Notes: generated from the sequence alone by a model not told the origin. A stretch of DNA of 64,000 bases from Catonia carolina (GCA_035578175.1 JAQMRL010000004.1:39885401-39949400), one strand, 5' to 3'; shown: positions 35,528-47,459, counted from the stretch's first letter. A program made the numbers and translations.

Positions 35528-35827
35528 TCCTAAACTGTGTACGTTGCAATCTGTTCAATTTAGAACAATAAACAACCCCGTAGCCCAATGAGATGAGGAT
35601 GATGTGTAAGACGTGTAAATGAGGTGTAGTCTTGTGCAGACTCAGGCCGACCATTCCTGAGAGAGTATGGTTAATTGAATCCAACCATCATAGAACATCG
35701 GTAACCACTGTCTAGCATTCAAATCCGTATAAAAGTAACTACCGTTACTAGGATTTGAATCAGGAAAATCAGCTGTTAAACAGCTGACTCACGGCGACGA
35801 CTTTACCTCTAGACCAACCCGATGGGT
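35528..35827 (-). repeat. SINE family C, full length
   Basis: It is 300 bp with no interruption: the tail with CAATTTAGAACAATAA and GATGAGGATGATGTG on the left, box B (reverse of GATTCAAATCCTAG) and the head (CTAGACCAACCCGATGGGT) on the right. It is the reference for reading the broken copy at 1865-2489. Confidence 0.85.
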
Positions 35828-37188
35828 CTGACAGAGTTAATACAGAATTACAAAAATTCATTAAAAATTTATCGGTATTTCAGGATTCTTTTTTTTAATA
35901 CTTTAATACTAGAAGTATTAATTAATTAACACCAAATCAAGAAAAGTTTTTAGTATTGTTTAAAATAAAAAAAAACCGAAGTGATTTTTCGAATAATGAA
36001 CAATACGACAAAATTTTTAATGAGATATTTAAAGGTGTTTGCAAACGACCTTGTTTAAAATTGAAAGAGAAAGAGAAAGATAGGAGAAAGTAAAGTAAAT
36101 ACAATGGGAGAGAGGAAAATAGAGAGCAGAAAGGGGTGACTTCATTTCGTTTTAAATTAGTCAGCTATCTTACAAAACACTCTTAATTTTTCAATTACAT
36201 CTGAGCTCATCCCATCGGAATTGCAAGGAAAAGTTTATTTTCAAGTTGATAAGTTGCGGAAAGTTAAAAAGATCTATAAGAGATTATTAAATGATTTTCT
36301 ATCGTAATTTTAAGTATTTTATCCTTTTTCTTACTATTGTATAACATCTTTGTTTATCTTGTGCTTTCTTAGCAGGTACTTCGTTCCATATTCTATATTC
36401 TTTACATTGAAACTCTCCGTGCTTGTACGGATTTGATCGTGAAAAAGGAAAGCTTCGAACATAGTTAAACGAACTGTAAATTCATCTGTAAAAGGCTTAT
36501 TCACCCTTTCCTTTTCCTCTCAAACCTTTTCAGTTTCTTCCTTTTTCATCTTGCTATTTTAAGATTTTTCGAAAATTGTATCCCTGAAATTTTGTATACA
36601 AAAGCGTATTACATTTTATACCGAATAAAGGAAATTTAATTTTGACGAAAATAACTCGAGTTAACACCGCAAAAGAATGCTGACTTTATCTGATACATTT
36701 TTTTCAGAAACTCAATAAAAGTTAATTTCAATGTTATTAAATTCATATCTCCTTTTATTTAACCTTACTTATTTATTAATCAAAACTGATTGTAGTTATT
36801 ACATCTGGCTTCCGAATACATAAATGCAAAATTTGTTCTCACCAACTTACTTGTTTACTCACTCATCAATAAATATTATTTTAATTCCCGATCACTTAAA
36901 GACCTGAAATTCGGATATTTGTTCTGTAGAGGTTCAACAGAAATCTAAACATTTGAATTTCAGTTATTGGAACTTAAGGGATAAACATCGCTTTATAAAA
37001 TGATTTTAATAAATTAAATTTTATTAAACACGGACGAGAACCCTAAATCAACACAACATAGGGACTAATTTATCTCTATACTTTCCCAAAGAGCTACAAG
37101 TCTAAAAAATGCCCAAGTGATAACTAGGGAGTATAAATCATTTCAATTTTGAGATACGTAGGCCTACAGTTCGAAAACTCATCGTGTA
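35828..37188. other. AT-rich DNA, nothing recognised
   Basis: 36060-36140 is purine-rich (GAAAGAGAAAGAGAAAG). No gene, SINE or transposon end was recognised in 1.36 kb. Confidence 0.45.
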
Positions 37189-37255
37189 TACGAGGAGTAG
37201 CTATTAAATAACGAGACTGACGTTGTAAAAAATATTATTTTTATTTTATGCATAA

Positions 37256-37895
37256 TCACTTATTGTAACCTGCAATATATACTCTTTCTCTATCCCTACA
37301 ACGCTTCATGCGAATTTTCCATTGTTGAATACAGTGCTGGAAGTCATCTTCTCTCAGCTCCTTCAGGACACGTGCCGCTTTCTCTTTTACACCTTCCACA
37401 GACTCAAATCTTGTCCCTTTTAATGCAGATTTCACCTTAGGGAACAGGTAGAAGTCACATGGTGCAAGATCTGGTAAATAAGGTGAATGTTCAAACACTG
37501 AGATGGTGTACTTGACTAGGAACCTCTTGACAGATAACGCGGAATGAGCTGGGCCATTGTCTTGGTGAAGAACCCATGATTTGTCCTTCCACATTTCGGG
37601 GCGTATTTTCCTTACTCTTTGACGTAGTTTAGAAAGTACCTCAAGGTAGTAATATTGATTAATTGTTTGACCTTTAGGAACCCAGTGAAGGTACACAATC
37701 TCTTGGATATAAAAAAAAAACAATCATCATTGCAAATTTTGACTTGCTCATTCGAGCTTTTTTGACTCTCTGTGACGTTCGGCTCTTCCAGTGCATGGAT
37801 GGGCGCTTCGTTTCCGGATCATTATTAAAAATCCACGTTTTATTACATGTTATTATCGTTTCCAAAAAAATTGGGTCATTTTCAATCGCGTACAG
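37256..37895 (-). pseudogene. Mariner transposase catalytic-domain fragment
   Basis: The minus strand contains IITCNKTWIFNNDPETKR, where the first catalytic Asp is replaced by Asn. HQDNGPAH and YLPDLAPCD follow with the D34D spacing. The C-terminus ends in WKIRMKRCRDRERVYI. One frameshift lies near 37690-37720. The N-terminal DNA-binding domain is absent. It is inactive. Confidence 0.85.
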
Positions 37896-37897
37896 AA

Positions 37898-38005
37898 GCT
37901 GGAGCTGACAAAAGATGACTTCCAGCACTGTTTCCAACAATGGAAAATTCGCATGGGGCGTTGTAGGGATAGAGAAGGAATGTATATTGAAGGTGACAAT
38001 AAGTG
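37898..38005 (+). pseudogene. Mariner transposase C-terminus, inverted arm
   Basis: LTKDDFQHCFQQWKIRMGRC followed by the stop region repeats the C-terminus of 37256-37895 on the opposite strand. Several residues differ between the arms, so they are not a simple recent copy of each other. Confidence 0.8.
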
Positions 38006-38079
38006 ATTATATATAAAATAAAAATTAAAATAAATTGTTTTACAACGTTAGTGTCGTTATTTTATAGCAACATCTTGTA

Positions 38080-39342
38080 TATTTATATTTTAACTAAGTT
38101 TACTTAATTTTTATAATAAACAAATAAACATTTTTTTAATCATCCTTGTATATTAATTCATTTGTAAATAAATAATGAATATAATGTAATGATGTTAAAT
38201 AAATTACTTTAAATGTATTCCCATAACATATTGCGTGAGTACACACTCGAGTACGTCAATGGGAAATCATAGTAGGCTACTGGGTTTAACCTACGATCTG
38301 TTACTATAGTGCTCGCCACGAGAAAAGTTCGTTGTGTTTAAAAAGCTCTATTTCAAAAACGACCAAACGGAAAATTTTTAACGTTACACCAAATTAAAGC
38401 ATGTTCGTTCCTACGTTGGTTCTTTTGATTTAAGTTTTATATTTAAAGATATCTCGTAAATGCAGCAATTTATAAATAACATAGTACCCAGTTCTTAGCC
38501 GATTTTATGTATTTATTATAGGAGTCCTATGGTGATTGCTACCCCAACAAAACTTTTTAAATTTTTGGAATACAAATAATCTTTTAACGGCTTGTTATTT
38601 AGAGAAGAAACTTACATAAAAATTTGGTAATTCGAAAATTTTTAGGTAGCAACCGCAGATCACATGAGAAAACGGAAAACTCAAAGTATCAAACATTCTA
38701 AGTTGAAATTTTGAAACTTTAAATATTAACCTAAAACTTTAAAACCTTCAAATTTTGAAACTTCAAAATCCATCTTTAAACTTTCACATCTTCAAAATTC
38801 AAAATATTGTGATCCACCCAACCCCTTTGGCGGCCGAATTATACCTTGGGGGCAAAGTGCGGGCGCGCAGCTTACGCATTTCCATGGTTCTGATCCACTT
38901 ATGAATTCTGATACACCTACTTCTCGGAGGCCGAGACACGTAAGCTGCGCCGCGCCGCTTGAGTGGCGAGTGTTGTATTTAAATATATCTCATAGATGCA
39001 GCAATTTATAAAAAGTACCCAGTTCTTAGCCGGTTTTCTGTTAGTGTGCATTTTAAATGTCTGTTAATTTATCCAGCTAATACATAAAAATCGTGCTTTC
39101 AGTTTGTTAAAGATCGCAATTTTCTTTTGTAATGTAATAATTAAAAAAGTAAAATCCGATGTTTCGTTTAATATGGTGGTCATTTAAAAAAGTGGTATTT
39201 TGGTTCCACGTAAAGATTGGGAAATAATGTTTTGCCTGCCATGCAATTTTACAACAGTATTGTGTCAAGTATAGACTTTTGTATTTAAAATTACATATAA
39301 AATAGAAATGGGACATGTGATCTAAATAGAAATGAAATTCTA
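38080..39342. other. DNA with a direct repeat and a GC-rich island
   Basis: A block of about 65 bp containing GCAGCAATTTATAAA and GTACCCAGTTCTTAGCCG occurs at 38440-38510 and again at 38976-39040. Between them lies a GC-rich patch (38825-38970) with an inverted pair GCGCAGCTTACG / CGTAAGCTGCGC. No gene was recognised. Confidence 0.55.
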
Positions 39343-39346
39343 TTAA

Positions 39347-40356
39347 GGGAACCCGGTTCTCAAAAAAACAATTTTTCACCATTTATTTTATTTATTTATT
39401 TAATTCTATTAGATTTTCTGAGTAAGCTGATGTACATTAAGTAATCTTTTGATAAGGTGTTATATTTTTTATTAATTTTTTTCTAAATTAACACCATTAC
39501 GATTTTTTGTACTGTTTTTCAGAGACCTGTAAAAACTTTTAGTTGGATAACTTTTGATCCCCTTTGTTTAGAAATTTGTTTAATTTTTCCAATAGAGGCC
39601 TTTGTGCTACCCAGTCAGTCAGCTGGTAGAAAGTCGCTATTGTTTGTTAAATAACTCTAGTTGGGCAGACGACTTTGTATTGTGATCAGCTGACAGCCAT
39701 TCCTGAACAAAATCTACTGGGGGTCCCTGTTCAACAATTTATGTTGAATCACGTCAAACGAAAAATACAGCGAAAAGCAGCGATCAAATTGGGTGGTTGT
39801 CAATAAAGTACAGTTCCCGATAAAAAGTAAAAGCTAAATAAAAAAAATAAAAAACTTTTTAATAGAAATTTAACTTTTTATACATATTGTTGGCAACCCT
39901 GTTGTTCGCACTGCTATCTTATTCATTTTACAGCTGATTTTTTCTTACGATGAGGTAATTGTTTGTTTGTTTTCTTCGTTTCTTCGTTACCCGAATATTC
40001 AGTTTTTTTCATACAAAAGTAACATTTTCTCAAAAACGGTAAGAGATTTTGACTTGATACTATCAGGGTATTTTCATTGCATAGAAAGCCATATTTTGAC
40101 AAGGAAGTCTAACAACAAACTAGCTAAAACAGATTTTGTAGTGACAAATATGTTAAATTTTTGGAAATTATTATTGACATTACCAAAGAAAAAATCTTTT
40201 TCTGGTGAACTAAACGTTAATTTGAGAAACCCTTATGTTAAAATGCGTATCACGGTCCAATAAATTTGTGGAAAAAATTGAGCTAATTATTTCTACCACA
40301 GGCTGAGAAAGTGTTTTTTTTGTTAGTATGGAGAAAGATACGAGGACCGGGTCTCC
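39347..40356. mobile_element. Candidate TTAA-flanked non-autonomous element
   Basis: TTAA (39343-39346 and 40357-40360) borders imperfect inverted ends GGGAACCCGGTTCTC and GGAGACCCGGTCCTC. A 98-codon open frame inside (39967-40263) has no recognisable transposase motif. TTAA at both borders suggests piggyBac-type insertion, but the inverted repeats are only about 15 bp. Confidence 0.4.
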
Positions 40357-40360
40357 TTAA

Positions 40361-41151
40361 ATTGGTTGAGGGCAACATGTCTTCACAATGGCCTTCTTTC
40401 GTGGCGTGCACTATAGTATTGTACAATTTACCTGTAATCAATGTACTATGGTGTATATAGGTTAGTAGCAAATTAAATGAATATTCCGCAGAGAATATGA
40501 CGAGTCATTCCATTCATTAAATGAAATACAATACACAGACTGATCGGAAATATGAATTGTATTATAGTTTTAATTTCTTTGTAAAATAGAAAATGTTAGT
40601 TATCGTTCAGGACTAATATAACATTAAAATTAAAAAAAATTCAGGTGGACGTATTTCTCAAACTGCTTAGTTAACCATTTGTTTACTTCTTTGTTTTTTC
40701 TTATTAAAAATTTTATATTTCAAAATTTTCACAGAAAATTAGCTGGAGATAAAAACGAACTAATTACAGTTCAGCCGTCCTTACTTTGCTCCTACTGTCA
40801 ACAAACCAAAGCCAGCGACTACAGGTTGTACGCTAGGGTCCACGACTTTAACTTCGTTTTTTTACATAATTCATACACTTAGTTACTTGCACAAACAGAA
40901 ACGAAGAATCAAATACTATAACACAAATTCATAATAACCCATTGTTCATTTTTAATGAATTTAACTCATATTTTGTGAAATTACCAGAAGCTATTGTTAA
41001 TTCTCAAACAAAAAAAAGGGCGCCGAAATTATTTTTCTCAAATAAGTGACGTTAAATCTGACATCGGTAAATCGAGAACCTACTGTATTCAAGTCATAAT
41101 TTTGTTTTACAAACTCTTATTTTACAAACGATTTAGAAGTTAAAAAAAAAA
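40361..41151. other. AT-rich DNA, nothing recognised
   Basis: The short frames here have no recognisable domain. Confidence 0.45.
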
Positions 41152-42001
41152 TCTGGTGTGAAATACCCACACGACTTTCTCTTGCCAATACAAATAATGA
41201 ACCATATAACCTAACATTAGTAATAAACAAATAATAACCTAAAAATACATAACCAAATTTTAATCATGAGTGAATGATGCAAAATGAAAATCAACCGTAG
41301 CTTGGCTTAACTCTTTGATTCTACCACTGTCGATGCTAATGAGTTTTACTTCCGTACATCACTTGAGATCTAAGGACTGAATTGTAGTGTTTAAGTTTGA
41401 TGTATATTGATAGAATTTTTTTGTTGTATGTATTCGGTGAGGTGTTGTCTTGTAGGGAGTTTTTCTCGTTCCAGCTGACTATTTCGTTGCTCTACAACTT
41501 TTATTACATACATTTTTGGGTTAAAATGCATATTAAAACAGCAATCTTAAAAAAACAATTTTTGTACAAGAAAACAGCCTTCCCAAGAATTTCAGCAGAG
41601 ATGGCACCTACCCTATCTTGTAGAGCATAAAAAATTTAATAAATGAGGCGATTTAAAAAACAATCGTAACAGCCGTTTTTGAGAAAATCGCAAAAACGTG
41701 AAAAATGACACGAATGAACTACTACTTCCGGTTGACCGATTTTTATGAAAATTTTCGTGTTTGTTCTGTAGTAGCATCTAACTTAAGTTTAAAGTTCGTA
41801 CGATTTTCCGTTCATGAGATATTCTGTTCACAAACACGTGCGCGCACTCACGCACGCTGACCAATCGCTAAAAACATGTTTTTTTTTGGGTTCAGAGGGT
41901 CTGAAAACGTGTATATCCAGTGAAAACTCAATTTCTAAAAATCAACATGAAAACAACAGGCCTACACTCCTTCCTATATATTCATATAGGCAAGAGAAAG
42001 T
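41152..42001 (-). mobile_element. HINE-like element with a replaced segment
   Basis: Both ends are present (hairpin end at 41152, GGCAAGAGAAAGT at 41989-42001). From about 41310 to 41495 the first internal repeat is replaced by roughly 185 bp unrelated to any other copy, while flanking consensus continues on both sides. Confidence 0.8.
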
Positions 42002-42531
42002 AATACTTAAAGTTTAAAATCATTAACAAACATTATTAGGCCTAACCATTTTTAATCCAGTTATTTATAGTCAATGAATTTCGGATAAAATATTTATTAT
42101 GGTTTCCTCGTGAAACATATAAAATGAAACAAAAATGTACCATAAATTTCGTGTTTATAAACACTGAATTAATGGTAATAGGTTATAGAAGGAAGTTGTA
42201 ACTGCGTAAACATAATCTGTTTTTGTTTAGGTTACCAACCCTTTTTCTCTTTGGAATTCTTTAACATTTTACTAAAGCTACCCAGCAACGCAGATCTTAA
42301 CCGAGCTAATTACATAATCTCTCTAAAATAGAAATGTTAGTTCTATTTCTGAATGTATTTGTAATAGAATTCTACTTTCATAATGTTCACTTCGGAAAGC
42401 ATACAACTAGTAACAAGTCGTGTTCGTTTTAATTTTAACGGTAGTGTACCAAGAGTAATAATCTTAGATCGTAATATCTAAGCTACCTTTTTTTAGAATT
42501 ATTAGGAATATAAAAAATAAATCTGGTGTGA
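42002..42531. other. AT-rich DNA, nothing recognised
   Basis: No gene or repeat boundary was recognised in 530 bp. Confidence 0.45.
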
Positions 42532-42610
42532 AACACTTACACGACTTTCTCTTGCCAATGCAAATAATGAACAATACAACCTAACATTAGTGATAAAACA
42601 TTAGATATAA
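42532..42610 (-). mobile_element. HINE-like hairpin-end fragment
   Basis: The first 79 bp from the hairpin end are nearly perfect, then consensus stops abruptly where the fold-back mariner begins. The rest of the HINE is not found on the mariner's other side. Confidence 0.8.
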
Positions 42611-42634
42611 ATTAAATTTTAATTTTATACATAA

Positions 42635-42835
42635 TCACTTATTGTCACCTTCAATATACACTCCTTCTTTATCCCTACAACGCTCCATGCGAATTTTCCA
42701 TTGTCGGAAACAGTGCTGGAAGTCATCTTCTGTCAGCTCCTTCAGGACACGTGCCGCTTTCGGTTTTACAGCTTCCACAGACTCAAATCTTGTCCCTTTT
42801 AATTCAGATTTCACCTTAGGGAACAGGTAGAAGGT
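42635..42835 (-). pseudogene. Mariner transposase C-terminus, left arm
   Basis: FYLFPKVKSELKGTRFESVE through LTEDDFQHCFRQWKIRMERC to the stop. The frame is open, but it is joined at 42835 to unrelated antisense sequence. Confidence 0.8.
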
Positions 42836-42837
42836 AA

Positions 42838-43455
42838 TAACATGTGATGAAACGTGGTTTTTTACTAATGATCCGGAAACGAAACGCCAATCCATGCACT
42901 GGAAGAGCCGAACTTCACCGAGACCCAAAGTAAAAAGCAAAGTAAAAAAGTGTAGTAAAAAGCTCGAATGAGCAAGTCAAAATTTAAAGCAATGATGATT
43001 GTTTTTTTTATATCCATGGGATTGTGTACCTTCACTGGATTCCCGAAGGTCAAACAATTAATCAATATTACTACCTTGAGGCAATTTCTAAACTACGTCA
43101 AAAAGTAAGGCAAAAACGCCCCGAAATGTGGAAGGACAAATCATGGGTTCTCCACCAAGACAATGCGCCAGCTCATTCCGCGTTATCTGTCAAGAGGTTC
43201 CTAGCCAAGTACAACATCTCAGTGTTAGAACATCCACCTTATTACCAAATCTTGCACCATGTGACTTCTACCTTTTCCCTAAGGTGAAATCTGCATTAAA
43301 AGGGACAAGATTTGAGTCTGTGGAAGCTGAAAAAGAGAAAGTGTCCTGAACGAGCTGACAGAAGTTGACTTCCAGCACTGTATTGAACAATGGAAAATTC
43401 GCATGAAGCGATGTAGGGATAGGGAAGGAGTGTATATTGAAGGTGACAATAATTG
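42838..43455 (+). pseudogene. Mariner transposase catalytic domain, right arm
   Basis: ITCDETWFFTNDPETKR holds the first Asp, and HQDNAPAH the second. The third motif (LAPCD) lies past a frameshift near 43240. A further frameshift follows near 43345, before the C-terminal LTEVDFQHCIEQWKIRMKRC. It also has an internal disruption at 42930-42960. The N-terminal half is missing, so it is inactive. Confidence 0.85.
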
Positions 43456-43523
43456 ATTATGTATAAAATTAAAATAAATCTTTTTACAAGGTCAGTCTCG
43501 TTATTTAATAGCCACACCTCGTA

Positions 43524-44319
43524 TAAATACTATCATCCTATCTTAGAGGAGATAGTGCACAATACAATTTTTTAATGTATGAAGACATTACAATCATAAG
43601 AAAATTATTTAAAAAAATTAAGAATTAAGTTGAAGATCTCAAATGCAATAATATATATTATTTTCATGAAGTAAAAATGATGGAAATCGAAAAAATGATG
43701 CGAAAAATGTTGAAAAAACGATCAGATAAATAAATTATTTTGTAAAAAATAAAGCTCACTAGTAAGGCGAGTGAAATGATTCCTTAAACTTTAAATTAGC
43801 TTTTCCGAAAATATGTTTTTGCATGATTGTACATTCTTGGGAACTGAATATTTTGGTTCGTATTGGAGATACATTTGGATGATTTTTTTTATAATGTTCA
43901 TAATTTTTTGCTCTATATTATCTGTTGAATGATTATTACAAAAAAACTTGATAGGGATTTAGTTAAAAAATAATTTGTGCATACATAAAATAAATTTTTT
44001 TTAAAATATGGTTTTCTTCAAATTAATTTCTTGTAAGAAAAACTACATACAAGAGCATGCAACACATAATAGACAGCAATGTTTGTATTTTTTGACACAA
44101 GAATCATGTTGATATCTGTCTTGGTTTTTTAAATATTTGATTCCCCATAAAAGCCTGCTTTTCCACCCACACCCTTATATTAGGGGTTGTAATAAATTTT
44201 TTGGCTTGGTTTAAACGGTAGATCATTACAAATAAATTACTCTATCATTTAAAATATATAATGATAATTTATAGCCAGTAGTTTTGATTTTCATTTTCTG
44301 GGTTGACTACCCCTTAAGC
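43524..44319. other. AT-rich DNA, nothing recognised
   Basis: About 800 bp without a recognisable gene or repeat terminus. Confidence 0.45.
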
Positions 44320-44372
44320 CTTTTTTTTATTTTGTCCAGATAAAGGGAGTCCGGATAAAGGGGTTTCCACTG
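44320..44372 (-). mobile_element. pogo/Tigger-like terminus
   Basis: Read on the minus strand from 44372: CAGTGGAAACCCCTTTATCC, then TTTATCTGGAC, with TA immediately outside (44373-44374). This resembles the CAGTGGAACCTCGATTATCC-type terminal repeats of pogo/Tigger elements. The partner terminus was not found. Confidence 0.45.
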
Positions 44373-44776
44373 TACTTGCACATTAATGGGAGCCCTGATC
44401 TTGGCTTGCTGCACACAGTTTATTGTAGTTGGGCTTGAAAAAAGCCAAGTACACTCTCGTATCTGAGGTAGCATCCTACTTGTCTGTATTTGTTTTTTAT
44501 AAAAGCGTAGGATGAAAAGCTCTTTCCTCGAATACGTTCACAAGCTACGTTGCTATGTTACGCCAATAAAATTCCGCTTATAAGCTGTTCTGACAATTGA
44601 TCTGCGTAATTTTTGTATTTTATGAACTGCTTATTGAAAAGTTTTACTCATGTGGGTGCTTTTTGTTTAGTTAAAAGTTTTATAAATCCGCCACTACACA
44701 TTTGGTTTTCATGAACCCACTTACCGACCCATTGCGAACCGCTAGGGGTTCGCACACCCCAGGTTGAGAAACACTG
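44373..44776 (-). mobile_element. hAT-like terminus
   Basis: Read on the minus strand from 44776: CAGTGTTTCTCAACCTGGGG, then a GCGAACC inverted motif. CAGTG-TTCTCAACC is the familiar hAT-type end. The left boundary is unknown, and the stated start is only where the neighbouring pogo-like terminus ends. Confidence 0.4.
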
Positions 44777-45298
44777 ATTTATTGGAAATTTGCTCGGATT
44801 AGACATTGTTATTATATTCTAAGAATAAAACAATAGGTTTATAGAAACTGAGCTATGCTTAATACTTTAGAATCGAATTTATTTAAAAATTTAAAAAATC
44901 TCTGTTAAGCGTTGTTCGGAATTTAAATAAATATTACATTACGTACTTTATATATTATATTGATTAGGCTTTATGTACAATAATTAGTATTATTTATATT
45001 TTATCAAAAATCCTATGCAAGTATTATCAACAGTCGTATTATTTAAAATTGAAATATATTTCTAAACCACCAGATTATGGTAACAGTAAACTCTTACCAA
45101 TGTTTATAGCGCTTTTTTGTATCTTGTAACACATCTTCAGTAATGTATTTTAAAAATTTACACAATAAAAATTTAAAACTTCCGACTCTTACCATGGCAG
45201 TTAAGGAATCGGCCGTAAATTATATTATATAGCCTACATATATTTATTTATGTATTAACTCACAAATAGCGTAACACGCAGCACAAAACGTACACTCG
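44777..45298. other. AT-rich DNA, nothing recognised
   Basis: No gene was recognised in 520 bp preceding the tandem repeat. Confidence 0.45.
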
Positions 45299-45530
45299 CG
45301 TGACGCGTAACAGTTCAGTTTGGTTCATTGTTCAGAAAGAGCGCAAGGTTTGTCTAAAGAAGTTACCCGATTCAGCCTCACTACTCGGTGACGCCTGACA
45401 GTTCAATTTCGTTCCTTTTTGAGAAAGCGCAAAGTTCGCTTAAAGAAGTTATTCAATAACGCGTAACACTACATTTTCGTTCATTGTCCAGAAAGAGTGC
45501 AAGGTTCGCCTAAAGAAGTTTTCACTTCAA
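45299..45530. repeat. Three-copy minisatellite of 70-90 bp units
   Basis: Three diverged tandem units start near 45299, 45388 and 45459. Each has a GACGCSTRACAG-like start, then TTCGTTC-type and AGAAAG-GCAAGGTTCG blocks, and ends CTAAAGAAGTT. Unit lengths are about 89, 71 and 70 bp, the first longer by a CTCACTACTCG-containing segment. Less AT-rich than its surroundings. No function is assigned. Confidence 0.7.
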
Positions 45531-46112
45531 AGATCTAAGGAATTTCATAATAGAAAAAAACTTAATATATCATATGAAGCTTATTAAAAAAAGAAATGGA
45601 TACGGTTTGGACAGAAGAATGATATACAACGTTTTATTCGGTACAGATTGTTATTACGAGTGGAGGAAGGTTGATCCCATACAATCAGTAATCTCTCATA
45701 GAAATACGGTCCTCTCAGATTCCATTCATGAGCCCATAACAATTGTTCACTACATGTACTAAGTGTGAAATGTTAAATACTAAATAAATTATTTTAATTA
45801 AATTAGTAAAATAAATTTAAAGTAAAAATAGTTTTAATGTTGATAGTTTTCTCCAAGGAAACATTTAGAGAGAGAATGTAAAAACAAAAAAATATCGGAA
45901 AGCAACCTGCCAAAACACAGACACAAATAACATGCAATATCAAGGCACCTCTCCATACACCCTGGCTTCCGGCTAGCGGGGAGCTGTAGCATTTTATCCA
46001 GACTGATGGTGATTCCTGAAAGTTTAATGAATCTGTCATAATATCTTACTACAGAAATATTTATTTAACTTATTTATTAATTTTTAAATTTAATTTATTT
46101 CAACTTAAATTA
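45531..46112. other. DNA without a recognised gene
   Basis: A 62-codon frame starting ATG at 45574 shows no recognisable motif and no splice context. 45900-46010 is less AT-rich but unassigned. Confidence 0.35.
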
Positions 46113-46221
46113 CTCCTACTTTTACTAGGATTTGAACCAGACCTTCGTCTCCGAAAATCAGCTGTTTTACTAACAAATGACTTAAGGCGGACATCTGTAA
46201 CTCTAGACCAACCGGTGGGTC
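46113..46221 (-). repeat. SINE family C, head half
   Basis: The reverse of box B (TAGGATTTGAACC) and of the head (CTCTAGACCAACCGGTGGGT) are present. The tail half is missing. Confidence 0.75.
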
Positions 46222-46368
46222 AAAAATATAGGTAATTAATTGTTAATGTTTCAATTGGCTGTTTTTTTTTGTCATACCCAGATCCCAAATGACTCTAGGT
46301 TTAGGTGTTAAAATATTTTTATTAATTATTATCACAACTCTGTAATATCAATCAGTGATAGTCTTTTA

Positions 46369-47077
46369 ACTTTCTCTTCCCTATGTGAATATAGGAAGGA
46401 AAGTAATGTTTTCATGTCGATTTTTGAAATCGAGTTTTCACCGGATCTACACTTTTACAAACCCACTGAACCCAAAAACCATGTTTTTAGCGATTGGTGT
46501 CTGTGTGTGTGTGTGTGTGTGTGCGCGCGCGCGCGAACAAAATATCTCAAGAACGGAACATCGTACGAACTTGAAATTTTAAACTTAAGTTAGATAACAC
46601 TAGAGGACCCGACATCAACATTTTCAGCAAAATCGGTGAACCGGAAGTAGTAGTTTATTCTACTAAAATCCTACAACTTTTATTTCTAACACGTTTTTGT
46701 ATAACGCTTAGTTTAGAAGGTAATTACTGATTTTCTGTTTTTTTTTTCTCACGAAAACGTGTAAAAAAAATCGATTGTTTTAAGATTTTAGCCTTCATTT
46801 TACGACAAAAGAGTATATAATAAAATTTATAGGGAATTAAACGATCTACAACTTTTATTTGTAGTATTTTTCTGTACAGAACCTAGTTTAGCGTGAAAGA
46901 GTTATTTTCCGTATTTTTAAGCCAAACTGAGGTTGATTTTCTTTTTGCGTCTTTTACTCATGATTAAAATAAGTTTATGATTAAAATTTATTTCTAATGG
47001 TTTATTTGTAATATTAGGTTATATTGTTTATTATTTTCATTAGCAAGAGAAAGTCGTGTGAGTGTTTCACACCAGAT
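46369..47077 (+). mobile_element. HINE-like element, internally deleted
   Basis: ACTTTCTCTTCCC opens it at 46369, a (TG)n(CG)n tract lies at 46500-46536, and the hairpin end finishes at 47076. About 270 bp between the GTAGTAGTTTATT block and the CCTACAACTTTTATT block are deleted. Confidence 0.85.
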
Positions 47078-47399
47078 TTTTATTTATGAAATAACCGGTT
47101 TTGTAAGTTATGGCCTCAAAAGGTTTTTTTACATAAAACTTCTGAGCATTTAACCATAGAAATGTAATACAAATAATTTTAAGAATGATATTTCTTTTTA
47201 ATCACATGTATTTAACATTTAATATGTTACTGTACGATTAGGTAAATTAACTTGTATGCGAAAAATAAAATAAACGGTCAAGTAAAACGATGGAATAAAC
47301 GTTTAGACCTTTTGAAAAGCACTTAAATGATAAGCGGTTTTCAGAACACGCCTCCCAATTTCATGTAATACTTCTTCTGTACGATATGTATAATATATC

Positions 47400-47459
<60 letters not shown>

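Larger units (their letters stand above)
37191..38077. mobile_element. Fold-back mariner with two 3' ends
   Basis: The element is 887 bp, flanked by TA at 37189-37190 and 38078-38079. Its terminal repeats of about 40 bp begin CGAGGAGTAGCTATTAAATA and CAAGATGTTGCTATAAAATA read inward. The left 700 bp carry a minus-strand transposase fragment and the right arm (37898-38077) a plus-strand copy of the same C-terminus, so both ends derive from the 3' end of the parent element. This is a different mariner family from 19459-20781. Confidence 0.8.
42611..43521. mobile_element. Fold-back mariner, second copy
   Basis: The right end carries the family terminus (reverse of CGAGGTGTGGCTATTAAATA) followed by TA at 43522-43523. 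The left terminal repeat is missing. The left 225 bp hold the transposase C-terminus on the minus strand, and from about 42836 the plus strand runs from the first catalytic motif to the same C-terminus. The turn-around point differs from the copy at 37191-38077, and the long arm is on the other side, implying a separate origin. Confidence 0.8.

Noticed and set aside
45574..45762. 62-residue ATG-initiated ORF as a small gene
   Set aside because: No recognisable motif, codon bias or splice signals. Frames of this length are expected by chance in 64 kb.
47392..47457. Replication origin or centromeric satellite at the (TA)n tracts
   Set aside because: They are simple microsatellites of ordinary length, with no flanking array.
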